The notes below the pieces were generated by a model. It did no database searches. It was given only the letters and a program-made list of their open reading frames with translations, and was not told the DNA's origin. A DNA stretch of 64,000 nucleotides from Flectonema sp. DT1601 (taxonomy: Eukaryota; Euglenozoa; Diplonemea; Diplonemida; Diplonemidae): contig OZ025839.1 in the NCBI GenBank assembly GCA_964019425.1, positions 372,001 through 436,000 of the forward strand, given 5' to 3'. The first letter of the stretch is position 1. Each line of letters opens with the position of its first letter. A program made the translations under genes and the position numbers. Below, piece by piece: positions 10,430-21,204 of this stretch.

Positions 10430-10860
10430 GCTACGATCCTTAAGAAATGAAAGAACGTGAGTTGAGCTGTTGTCGTTGTCTTGGAAAAAAAAATAAAGTG
10501 AAAATGTCCCCAACATCAGTCGTGATTTACAGCGAAGAAGACAATTCTGTACTACTGATAGCAGTCATCGAAGGCAGAGCTTCGTTACTCTTTAGAGAAG
10601 TGTTATGTAACATCTCTAGAGATTGACGTGGTGACAAGGGTTTCTGTTTGGAGGTTACCTCTTGAGCAGATCAGCAACTGCTTCAGCTGCCGAAGCAACC
10701 CGATACTCTCTCCTATTGTTTCAGCGGAATTGCTGACCAATAATAAGTTTACCGATTGGTTTCAGAGACTCAGCTGATTATATGATAGCTGTAGTTCTGT
10801 GAGCTTGTGGTGCCTCACATTGGTACTACACTCTGAACCTTGGAAAGGCATACTACCACA
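10430..10860. other. Complex-sequence island, coding or noncoding RNA unclear
   Basis: About 430 bases almost free of homopolymer runs. On the + strand, 10504-10626 is a 40-codon ORF beginning MSPTSVVIYSEEDN. An overlapping frame is open for about 70 codons from about 10556 to 10775 without an ATG. The minus strand is also open for about 50 codons here, so open frames alone are weak evidence. Candidates are small exons, a noncoding RNA, or a gene relic. Confidence 0.25.
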
Positions 10861-12599
10861 CTTTTTTTTTATTTTTCAGGACAGTAGGATTTCCTTTCTT
10901 TTTTTGAAAGGACAACAAAAAACCCACGATCGTGCGTGGCCAAACCGTGATTTATTTTTCCCTTTTTTTTTATTTATTTCCTGCTTCTACTCGTAGTGGC
11001 CTTGTCCTCTTTCCTCCCCCCCTTTTGGTGAAAGAGAGGCGATATCAGCCGTTTCTGACTTCTGTATGCTGTATATGCGGAGAGCATTAAGTTTTTATAT
11101 ATTGCGGTGGGGTTGCGTGGTAGGATGTTGGAGCCCTCCGTGAATGTTTTTTTTTGAGACGCGAATTTTTTTGTATATTACAACAAAGCAACAACAACAC
11201 ACTATATATAGTCGTTTTTCCACGGAAAAAAAAACATCTCTAATTTCGCAATAGAAATGATGTTTGTAAGCTGTTGTCTGTTGGTGTTTTTATCTTGCAG
11301 TTAAAATTCATGGAGCCAAAGAGCTTTGGTTCGTCTTTAAGTAACCGACTCTATTGTACCTATTCCTTTTACAAAAAAAAGAAAAAAAAAAAAGAAAAAG
11401 AAAAAGAAAAAGAAAAAAATCATCCCTTTCCCCTCCAAAAAAAAAAAAAAAAAATCATCCCTACACACCCTTTGCCTACACTGTAGCGCGTAATTAGATC
11501 ACATCCATCCCTACACCCTCTCCCCCCTAATGTCATTTTTTGGCTGTTGGCATTTTTAGTCACTTCCTGACACACCAAAACTCGCGTGTCAAGTAGTTAT
11601 TATTCATTTTGGTCAACTCCTTCCCTCTGATGCTACCCCCCTAACTGAGTAATCACCTTATAGTGATTATGTAGTTTACAGATGGAGATCATGGGTAATA
11701 ATTTTTAAGAAAAAAAAAAAAAAAAAAAAAAAAAAAACAGAATTGAGAATGCGTTCCGCCTAAATTTCTTTCGTGTTTTCTTGGGCTGTGAAATGTAAGC
11801 ATTTGTATACCTTCACTTTCTTTCAATTTTCAGGTTTTCACGTCTCTCCTCTTTGTTGTGATGTTAGCGCAAGCAGAGATTGACCGCCAATCTGAAAAAT
11901 ATTGCACCCCCCACACACACCGTTCCCTTCACCGTGTTCTGTTGGAATCCACATCGACTTGCTTGAGTGCATCGTACCACCTAATCTTAATTTTTGTACA
12001 CCATTTATTTTTTAATTTATTTTTTTTAAAAATACAACTCTGAGTTGACTACGGTGATTATGTCAAATTCGCAAAGAACGTAACGAACAGAAATGCAAGT
12101 GGAAGGCGCTTCCGTTTTTTTTTTGGAGGGAGGTGCACTTTTTTGCAGGTAAGTTACACTTTAGTTTCTTTTTTTTCTTTTTTTTAGTGGTCTCTCTGAA
12201 CATATTCAACGGTGGGATCCTTGTTGGTGATCCTACTTACAAGGGATTACGACGGTACAGTATTTACAATATCTTGGTTGCGAGGTCTGCTCGTTACTGA
12301 TGCCAGTAATGTTTGAGAGAAAAGAAAATTATAAATAATTCCAGAGCAGTGAAGATCCAAAACTTGATAATCTTACAGATTGGTATAGCTATTCGTGTTG
12401 CCTAAATCTTGTAGTCGGGACTACTCAAGTTTGGGTAATTATGGGTGAACCCGAGCCTGGTCATGTTCTGGTGGGGTATGACATGTGATTATTATATGAA
12501 GAAATATTTTTTATAGAAAGGATATTTTATTCCACTATCCCCCTTGATCATGTATTATTTTGTTTTTGATCTGTTAGTCTCTGGAAAAGGTGAACTGTT

Positions 12600-12665
12600 G
12601 GGTCCCTTAGTAGTTGCGGGTTACCCAGACCCCTCGAGTCATCAGTTTTGGAAAGTAGTGACTCG
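12600..12665. other. Two adjacent inverted repeats, possible structured RNA
   Basis: GGGTC (12600-12604) pairs with GACCC (12628-12632) around an inner GGGT/ACCC, and directly after it CGAGTCA (12635-12641) pairs with TGACTCG (12659-12665). Two consecutive stems in an island of ordinary composition suggest a folded RNA, but the short arms could be chance. Confidence 0.25.
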
Positions 12666-13399
12666 GTGACTTGTGTGCTTAGCTAGTTCTTTCTTTTCTA
12701 TTTCAACTGAGTGTCTTCACACTACCAATAGGGGTGTCTAATAATTAAGTCGAAGGAAATGCCTTTAAGGGATTCCCTGAAATAGCACTGCGCTGACTCT
12801 CGTTACCAAAAACACTTTAACAAAGTCGTAGACTTATACTACGAAATATCTAAGGGTGCAAATGCTTCTTCTTTGTGTTTATTATTATTATTATTTTTTT
12901 TTTTTTTGTCGTCTCCGCAACGTATAGAAATGGAAAGTAATTGTTACTTACTTTTTTTTTTTTTTTTTACTTGTACATTCTGAAACCCATAATGCGAAAC
13001 GAAACGCAAATTTTATTATTGTTATTCTTTATTACCCCTATTCCTCCGCCTGAATAGAGTTACTAATCAACTAGAGTTGCGAGTATTTTGTGTAGTTTCA
13101 TGCGTCACTAGGCAAAGTCGTATATTTTGTAAGGTTTCGTGCGCTGTTCTTTTTTTTTAAAAATATTCATATTGCCCCGTCTTAGGCCTAGCCAGAGATT
13201 CGTTCATCTGATGAAAAAAACAAAAAAAAAAAGTACTGACCAGGAAGTTTTTTTTTTGGGAGTGAAAATCTAGTTGTTGTACTTTCTAAACCGCAGCTTT
13301 TTATTGCGCGAATAAACTTAAACTAGCTAATGGGAAAGAAAAAAAGAAAAAAAAAAAAAAAAAAAAAGGCTCAAATTGCCGTTGTTTGTGTTCCAAGGG

Positions 13400-13562
13400 A
13401 GAATAATCAGTTCTTTTGAAATAGACCAATTGATAAATCCGATTTATCAAAAAAAACTGGAATGAAGTCCCTCGGAACTCACTGATGAAGGCCTAAGATG
13501 GACAAGTGGTATAAAACTAAGGTCCTGAAACTACGTTTTGCACAGTGTTTTGCAGAACATCA
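13400..13562. repeat. Dispersed repeat family 1, copy A
   Basis: About 160 bases that align with 52245-52403. Shared blocks include GAATGAAGT, ACTGATGAAG, CTA, and GTGGTATAA or ATGGTATAA, in the same order and spacing, with small gaps. No reading frame is shared. This copy also has CTGATGA followed 38 bases on by GAAAC, reminiscent of a hammerhead ribozyme core, but flanking helices are not evident. A degenerate short interspersed element is the simplest reading. Confidence 0.55.
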
Positions 13563-13653
13563 GAATAATGTGTTTTTATAACTTTTTTTTTATTTTATTT
13601 TTTAAATATTTTAATTTTGTGAAAACTACGTATTCTTTTTTTGGGAGAAGAGA

Positions 13654-13688
<35 letters not shown>

Positions 13689-14738
13689 CAAACACAATAT
13701 ATCCTTACAGCATATAAACACTTTTTTTTATGTGGCACTTTATTCCCAACCAGTCAGCAGTAGGGGAAAACCTGTCAACAAAAAATAAAACAAAACAAAA
13801 AAATCGATCGGCTGAGACATATAATCAATTAGTCGATAAAACTACTATTTGTTGTTTACTTGTACTTTATATCTCCGTTCCGTGTGCAGGTTGGCATCAT
13901 CGGATAGCTCTGTGCTGAGACGATTATGTGGTGTGTTCAGTATTCAGCAAGTATTCCCTGTATAATTTTTTTTTTTTTTTTTTTTTTGGGAAGCTTTAAT
14001 TCCGCACACAGTTTTTTTCTTTCACACAAAATTTTGAAAAAACTGCCAGCTCCACACGAACAACTTTGCACTACAAACTGACCAGGTTGGGTTGTGCTTC
14101 GGAAGTCTTACTACTTTGGGGGACAACCCATCCTTTCTCTCTGTCTACTGTCACCATTAATTGATATCTTCACTGACGTAGTGGTGTACTTCCTTATTCT
14201 CTGGGTCTTACTTATATATTCTCTAGAATGGAGTTCCGTCTTGCGACGAGTTATTCATGCATTCACTTGCATCACAAGAGAGATGTTCGTTTTTTTGTTT
14301 GGAGTTGGCAGTTTTTCGAAAGTTCGTGTGGTTGGCGTTGGTGGTTATTTTAATAATTTTGTGTGGTGGTGCTGGAGGTTTCGCATATCTCTTGTGTTAA
14401 AATCGACGAACTTTATATAAACATTAGTGTGGAATTGGAAGGCTTCCCTCCCCTTTTTTTTTCCTTTTAAATTATAAATCTTTTACTCCGTCAACAGTCG
14501 TAGTGTGTGTGAAGCCTAAAAAAATAATTATATTTTTTTTAATCTACTAAATGCAGCCATCTCTTGGTGTGCACGGAGTCTGTTTACCTTTTTTCAGCGC
14601 TGCTGTTGCTATGAATAACTTTTTTTCATTCGGATTTTACAGTTTTTTTAGTTTGCGTCTGTAAGAAAATCAACTATGAATTCATATCAAAACGTGCTAA
14701 GGTATTTAACGAAGGTGGTATTTTTCCTTTTTTCACAG

Positions 14739-14762
14739 AATCTTTTTCCCACCGGGGGGAAG

Positions 14763-14793
<31 letters not shown>
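14739..14793 (+). promoter_or_regulatory. 5' leader ending in 31 consecutive A
   Basis: A pyrimidine-rich stretch TTTTTCCTTTTTTCACAG has its AG at 14737-14738. The leader that follows is short, GC-containing for about 20 bases, and then A from 14763 to 14793, touching the ATG. A long unstructured A leader could bind poly(A)-binding protein or favour initiation; that is inference. Confidence 0.6.
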
Positions 14794-14796
<3 letters not shown>

Positions 14797-15639
14797 AGTC
14801 GTTTAAATGTGTGGAGTATTTTCATCATCTCGGTGTTCTTGGTAGTTTTAGCAACGTTCACATTATTAAGAAGTATCGTTGTTCACAAAGCAGTTGTGAA
14901 CAAGAAAATGCGAATGAGAAAAGTTGGACATGCGAGCATGATATTCCTATTATATTCACTTCCATTGCTCGTTGGAATGACCCAAGTCCTTTCCTGGGCT
15001 GCTTATTACAAGGGTTGGGAAAACGCTGTAGTGATGTTGCTCGTCGGTATACCATACATTCCAGTCATTGTGTTTTATTGTTTTATAAATGGGGCGTCAA
15101 ACGCATCGGAATATGGTACTGGAGATGCGATTACTGAAACGTTGTTTAAAAAAAAAGATGTTCTAAAATATTTAACTTACGGGGGTATTAAAAAACCACA
15201 TCAAACTGATCATCATTGCGACTTAATTGTTGGACCTCCGGTTGGTGGATTGGAAGTTTTGGAGGTATTTTCAAGTGGGAGTGTTCGTTTGCTTTATCCG
15301 AGACAGTTATTTCAAGAAAACATTGCCGGAGGTCGCTCTGTTATTGCTGGTCCGTTTGAATCGGTTGCTCATGTTTCGGTTTTGACGAAAGATGATCATG
15401 TATACACTGCTATCAATACACCTTCAAAACTAAAAAAATCAAAACACGAGGATCCTTCAACTCCCAAAGGCATCACCAGTCAGACAATTTCAGTACGCTA
15501 TTCTAATAACGATTATTGTAAGTCTGTTGAGGTCACGCCGCGTTCTTTAACGATTAGTATCCCAAACCAAGAAGAAGATGATTATCAAACTGCAACAGAC
15601 GATTTATCATTCAACAAAAACATAGATCCGTCTGACTGA
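14794..15639 (+). CDS. Three-span membrane protein of unknown family
   Basis: 281 residues, starting at the ATG after the A leader (MSRLNVWSIFIISVFL). Three hydrophobic spans are visible at about 7-28, 47-70 and 78-98, the last one rich in Val, Ile and Pro. Basic loop residues (KKMRMRKVGH) follow span 1. The remaining C-terminal 180 residues are hydrophilic and would lie on one side of the membrane. They contain DLIVGPPVGGLEVLEVF, a possible small beta domain at about 145-210, and a Ser/Thr/Asp-rich tail. No signal peptide cleavage site is evident, so the first span is probably an anchor. I do not recognise the family. The next RRM gene starts 255 bases downstream. Confidence 0.7.
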
Positions 15640-15647
15640 TGCTATCA

Positions 15648-15672
15648 CTGTCTGCTTGCGCGGGCGGTGGAG
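15648..15672. repeat. Short GC-rich repeat, copy 2
   Basis: Nearly the same CACTGTCTGC...GCGGGCGGTGG sequence as at 8551-8576. Here it begins about 8 bases after the stop codon of the preceding gene. Confidence 0.5.
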
Positions 15673-15893
15673 TGAGGACAAATAAATAATAATATATTGC
15701 TGTACCCATTTTAATAGATTTTATTGTACTTTTGTGTTCTAGCTTTTTTTTTTTGTTCTGGCAATTTCTTTTTTTTTTTTTTTTCGTTATTATTTATACC
15801 AGTTTTCGAGTTTTATTTTTTGATTTTCATTTCGTCATTCCCTTCTCCTTTTTTTTTTTTTTTTTTTTTTACAATAGGACAATTTCCCCCCAC

Positions 15894-16844
15894 ATGGCAT
15901 TCCCTGCCGAAAGCTTAAAAAAGGATATACTTAAGCAGGTGCTAGGCAGATTCATAGAGGTGCAAACCGCTGCTGTTTTCACATCACAACAATACAACAA
16001 AGTGCTATTGGGAAAGGAATTGATTGGAGGTATCCTCGCATGCATGAGTGCAGAAACGATGGATGAGGAGGCTTGGCTGCAAGCAGTCCGGGTACGAGAA
16101 CTTGCTATTCATTTTGCTGCTGAGCTATTAGCCCACGATGTCGTGACAATTTCAGATGCCAGCTACATACTGCAACAATTACGAAGTCGCATAACTGCTG
16201 GTGAGCAATCAGCCAGGTCATGCACCGAACTTCTACAACGATATATCAGCGATAAAAGAAAACGTATTCAGAATGAATTACCAACATTAAAGAGGGCTAT
16301 TCCTGCACCGATGACAGTCCATTTGAGAAGAGAAATACCACACTTGCATCCTATTTGTGGAAATGCTCCGACAATGTTATCGCAACCTCAACTTGTTAGT
16401 CGTTTTGAGAAGGGTTACAGTTCACGACGACCTCCTAAATTTCAGGGATCGAAACAATGGCAAAAACAAAAAGGTAGATACTCTGTGTCATCACCTAAAC
16501 AATCACAAGAGACAAGTAAAACAGTTCTAATAAGTGGGATTGGTCTCGATGTTAAGGTATCAGAGCTGCGAGATGAAGTTCAATCGTGTGGAACAGTTAA
16601 AGCTTTACACATACATCTCAGCCCACATGACAACACTGGAAATTCTGCACTTGGTTTCTTCGAATATGAGACTGAAGAACAAGCGAGAATGCTTATAAAT
16701 AAAAACCAACAGAAACTAAGACACAAATCCTTGTTTATAGCTTTTGCAAGAACCCCCATCCGCGATCGACAAGAGAGCGCCTTGCAGTCAATACTCTCTG
16801 GCGAAGGCGACATCCGCAGTTTCCTTGAACGGCGTAAAAAATAA
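15894..16844 (+). CDS. RRM RNA-binding protein, same architecture as the gene at 6044
   Basis: Start set at the ATG 16 bases after a poly-T tract ending ACAATAG (AG at 15877); upstream codons in the same frame come only from poly-T. The protein has 316 residues. Residues about 1-125 are helical (DILKQVLGRFIEVQTAAVF and following, up to TELLQRYIS). A basic Ser/Gln/Lys linker follows. An RRM at about 208-284 starts TVLISGIGLDVKVSELRDEV and contains ALGFFEYETEEQARMLI and LFIAFARTPIRDRQ. The gene at 6044 has TVYISAI, the same CG turn, an EFSTIEAANKLI stretch and an IAMAHTQTMDKR end at matching positions. The two are therefore probably paralogues, though this one lacks the polyglutamine. The protein is likely an mRNA-binding factor. 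Confidence 0.82.
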   Translation: MAFPAESLKKDILKQVLGRFIEVQTAAVFTSQQYNKVLLGKELIGGILACMSAETMDEEAWLQAVRVRELAIHFAAELLAHDVVTISDASYILQQLRSRITAGEQSARSCTELLQRYISDKRKRIQNELPTLKRAIPAPMTVHLRREIPHLHPICGNAPTMLSQPQLVSRFEKGYSSRRPPKFQGSKQWQKQKGRYSVSSPKQSQETSKTVLISGIGLDVKVSELRDEVQSCGTVKALHIHLSPHDNTGNSALGFFEYETEEQARMLINKNQQKLRHKSLFIAFARTPIRDRQESALQSILSGEGDIRSFLERRKK

Positions 16845-18144
16845 AGTTATACTTAAGCTTTATGTCGATTGATCATGGTCTCGTACCGGTTCTCAGCCAC
16901 TAATTTGGCAAAAAGATTGAAGGTGCTCTGCACCTCTTCTTCTTTTATTGTTTTTTTTTGTTGTTTGTCGTTCTTTTTGTTATTTCTTCGGTTTTAAAAA
17001 AAAAAAAATTCGTGCTGTATGGAAACATATTTCTTCTGTAAAAGTGACGCATCTTTTTTTCACTTGGTAAACGCTTGATTGCAGCGACGCCAATATACAT
17101 AAAGAAAAAAAAAAAAAAAGAACTACCCTAGAACAACCTTTGGTAAATTCATAGGTGTTACCGTTACCCGTTCCCAATGGAAAGTCAACCAACAACAAAG
17201 TTGTTTTTTTTTTTTTTGTCCAATTCTTTTTTCATTGGTAAAGTCATCACTATGTGGGCTTTACTCCCAAAAAAAAAAAAAAAAAAAGTTACATTTTCCC
17301 TATATCCCCCTGTTGCAAACAACCTTATTTTTTTTAATATTTATTATTGCATTATTTTCTTATTCACTTCCTTGGATGAATTCCCCCGATATCTCAACTT
17401 ACTCGGTGGTCTGATGGATTTGCTAACTAACTAACAACGCATGCGAATTTTGCTAGCGCACGGATTTCTTTTCGAAAAAAAAAAAGAATCGGCACCTCAC
17501 TAAATAATTCTCACACTTTGTTTTTGTTTGTGCGCAACCGGAAACAAGCCTACAAAGTAAGGGGTGTTAACGTTACGCTGCCGCACTTCTCTTTCGCTCG
17601 TAAAACATGTCTTCGAGATGAAAAAAAAAAAAAAAAAAAAAAGATAAAAATAAGAAAAATAATCTAAAAAGGCAACTGTTGGTGGCAGGCATACAGGACA
17701 ATTCTCTCTTGGAAGGTAGTTCTAGTTTAGCTTTTGTGTGCTCTGTGTGAATGAATTTGAAAAAAAACGTGATATCAATAAAATGAAAACGCTTCTTTTC
17801 TTCTTTTTTTTCCTTGCACGTGTTTCTCAAGCTTGGCACTTGCTTTGCCTACCGCAGCTAGCTAATTTTTGCAAGGTAAATAATAAAGGCAAACAATTCA
17901 CATTGCTTACGACTAAATATGATCAAATTTTCTCACATGATCTTAAGAAAGAAAAAAAAAAAAAAAACGAATAAAAATCCGATTGATATCCGTAAGGGGA
18001 AAAAAAAACGAAAAAAAAAAAAAAAAAGAAAATAAATATCAACAACGACAACAAAAAAAATAAAAAAAATAAAAAATAAAAGAAATCTTTTAGATGTAGT
18101 TAAGAATGAGAGAAAAGAAGAAAAAGAGGGAGGGAAAAAAAGAA

Positions 18145-18653
<509 letters not shown>

Positions 18654-19980
18654 GAAAATACTTTGATAGTTTCTGAGTGAGCTCCAGTTAGTTGCACGTA
18701 AAGTGATTAGCTTACGTGATGGTTAACTGGTTCTGAATGCAGCTGTTGTTACTGTGGTGTGTCTTGACTCTATTAACTTCCTTCAAATCGACTTTCAACT
18801 CAGAGACTGCACCTGTGGTGCGATGTGTGTTATTATCAGTTTATATTATATTATTATTTTTTTAAAAATTATTTTCCTTTTTTTTTTTTCTTGTCTCATG
18901 AGTTGAATTGCTGCTGCTGAGGTAGAAATTTTTGATCAAGAAACGAGTGTCAGTCCAGAAGGTATACAACGAAGCTGCTTATTACTACTAATCAAAAAAA
19001 AAAACAAAAAAAAAAACTAATTATCATAATTATCTACTTGTTGATATAATTATACTTTTTCAACGTCTAATTTTTTTTTTTTTTTTTGTACCGACGTAGT
19101 CGGAGAAGAAACTATTCAGATTTAAAACCGTTATTTCTCATGGTCATGATTTATTTTCCCCGTACGACAGGATTCTGTCTGCGTTTCAACGATTCTTTTT
19201 TTTTTTTTTTTTTTAAAACTCTTTACCCTCTCTCTCCCCTATGCCCCTCTATCTCTCTATCTCTCTCTATCTCTCTCTCTTTTATTTCTACCGTCTGATT
19301 GAAACTGATTACGTATTTCGGAAATAATTAAATTTAAAAAACGAAAATTTTGAAAGAAAATGAAATAAATAGAAAAAGGAAGAACATAGAAGATCCTATG
19401 CATGTACATCCCTATACTTCGACTTTACTTTTTAAACCCCTATTCTCTGGGGGATACATGTTTAGCTGCGGGAGTTATCTATTGCTTTTCGTAGATGCAT
19501 GGAATGATTGTACACGTCCTTTTTTTTTTTTTTCTTTTTTTTTTTTTTTCTTGCACCACGTGGGGGGGTCTCAAAAAAAAAAAAAAATGGGCATAGTGAA
19601 AACAAAAAAGAAATTATGAAGCCATGAAGCTCTCACCGTACAAGCAGTAACATCAAAAAAAAAAAGGAATTTAAAAAAAAAAAAAAAGAAAATTTCAGCG
19701 CTCTTAGATTACTGGAATCCAGCGTTTGTTTCCTCCCTTTTCGTTTTTTGTAAGTGATCTCATCAAGTCTGTTTAAAGACTTTGTGATGCCGCAATACGA
19801 TACTTCTTTTATTAAGGGAATGCCGTTGGCTTTCCCTCTTTCCATCCTGTTTTCTTTCTTTTTGCCCTTCCGTAAAATATTATTTCATTTTTTTAGTCGC
19901 AGCTTCAGAAGTTTTTCGCATCCCCTACTTATTTTTTTTTGGGGAATCGCTAATATTTGCAGCAGCGAGGTGAGGGAATT

Positions 19981-20408
19981 TTGTCACCAAATTGTTCTTT
20001 CTCAAACGTTATAAGCATAATCAAGGCAACCTTTTATTCAACACGCTGGGCACATGAGGGTCTCGCGTTATAGTATCAGTACTTATGTAGATATACGCAA
20101 CCGCGTGAAGGGAATCTTTTTGCTTTTCGAAAAAAAAAAAAAAAAAAAAAGAGAACTTGTCACCTATGTATTCAGTCAGCCAATTAACAAAAAACGGAGA
20201 TGTTTTGCCAAGCGTTAATTAAATGCATTTTGTCACCCCATCCGTCTTTGCAGTCGGTTGACATAGCATATCTTTTACTGCCACCGTTATGTACTTCGTA
20301 TTTAAGCTTGCAAATAGCTTTGTCACCTATTTACATGTATTTCTTCCTGTTCTGAATTTGTAAAGTCACGGGTTACTTAGGCAAGTGAACAACTCTCTTC
20401 TTGTCACC
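19981..20408. repeat. Cluster of five TTGTCACC motifs
   Basis: TTGTCACC occurs at 19981, 20157, 20230, 20320 and 20401, with a near copy (TTGTCACT) at about 20696 and further single copies at about 22725 and 27795. Spacing of the last four is 73 to 90 bases. Sequence between motifs is not clearly repeated. This could be a decayed tandem repeat or protein-binding sites. Confidence 0.4.
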
Positions 20409-20435
20409 CGTAATTCAATGCCGCCTGGTTTTCTG

Positions 20436-20469
<34 letters not shown>

Positions 20470-20561
20470 CCATTCAGAAATAAAATAGTACTTGCATCTT
20501 TGATGGTGTTGTTTGCCACATAACTTTGAATATTTATTGAGGTTTTTTTGCTGGTCAACAT

Positions 20562-20597
<36 letters not shown>

Positions 20598-20957
20598 ATG
20601 TGGCACCATCCATGTGCAAAAAAAAAAAAGAACCTTATTCAGCGGTACAGCTAAAATTATTATAGGATAGTTTTTCGAGGCTTATTCAAATCACTGTTGT
20701 CACTTATTATTATTATTATTATTTTTTTCTTTCTTCTGTATTATGTGCGTGAGTCCTGTTCAATGGACTCATGGAAAAAAAAAAAAAAAAAAAGCAAATA
20801 CTACAGAAAAGAAGAAAGCGAAAAAAAAAAGTGAAAAAAAAAGAAAAAAAAAAAGAAAAAAAAAGCTGTTCTTCCTGTTTTTTTTCCCCCTTTAAAAATG
20901 CAGTATCAAATTACCCCTTTTTTATAGTCTTTAAAAGAAAAAAAAACTTTTTTTTTT

Positions 20958-21030
20958 AGTAAAGTACCTGAATATTAATTGTGTTTATACCTAAAAGTTG
21001 TTACCGTTTTTACATTGTCAAAGTTCACCC
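20958..21030. repeat. Dispersed repeat family 2, copy A (T-rich)
   Basis: Shares an ordered set of blocks with 25637-25720 and 52716-52781: AGTACCTG/AGTACTTG, an AT-rich spacer, GTTGTTA, and a TTTTACATTGTCAAAG-like block. The order is the same in all three. No coding content. Probably an old short interspersed repeat. Confidence 0.5.
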
Positions 21031-21042
21031 CCTCTTTTGGAG

Positions 21043-21073
<31 letters not shown>

Positions 21074-21173
21074 TATAGTTTTGTGAATGAACAAAATAGT
21101 TTTTACGTTTGCTTTTACTTTACCAAAAAATCAGTTATTTTTTTGGTTAGTAAAACAAAACTGCTTTGTTTAA

Positions 21174-21204
<31 letters not shown>

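Larger units (their letters stand above)
7253..14793. other. 7.5-kb gene-poor stretch with islands of complex sequence
   Basis: No conserved protein is recognised. The DNA is dominated by runs of A or T, broken by islands of ordinary composition, notably about 10430-10860 and 12280-12870. A small hairpin lies in the 3' region of the RRM gene (arms CGACTT and AAGTCG at 7316-7321 and 7326-7331, loop CATA). A 108-codon frame at 14094-14420 is hydrophobic but has no ATG before 14283. Other long frames are F- or K-rich readings of homopolymers. The region may be long untranslated or promoter DNA, or hold noncoding RNA genes. Confidence 0.5.

Noticed and set aside
13441-13560. Functional hammerhead ribozyme in repeat family 1
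   Set aside because: CTGATGA and GAAAC are present in copy A only; I could not form helices I and III, and copy B lacks GAAAC.
14676-15137. 153-codon frame overlapping the membrane-protein gene
   Set aside because: It reads through the A31 leader as lysines; the overlapping frame from 14794 has coherent membrane spans and is preferred.
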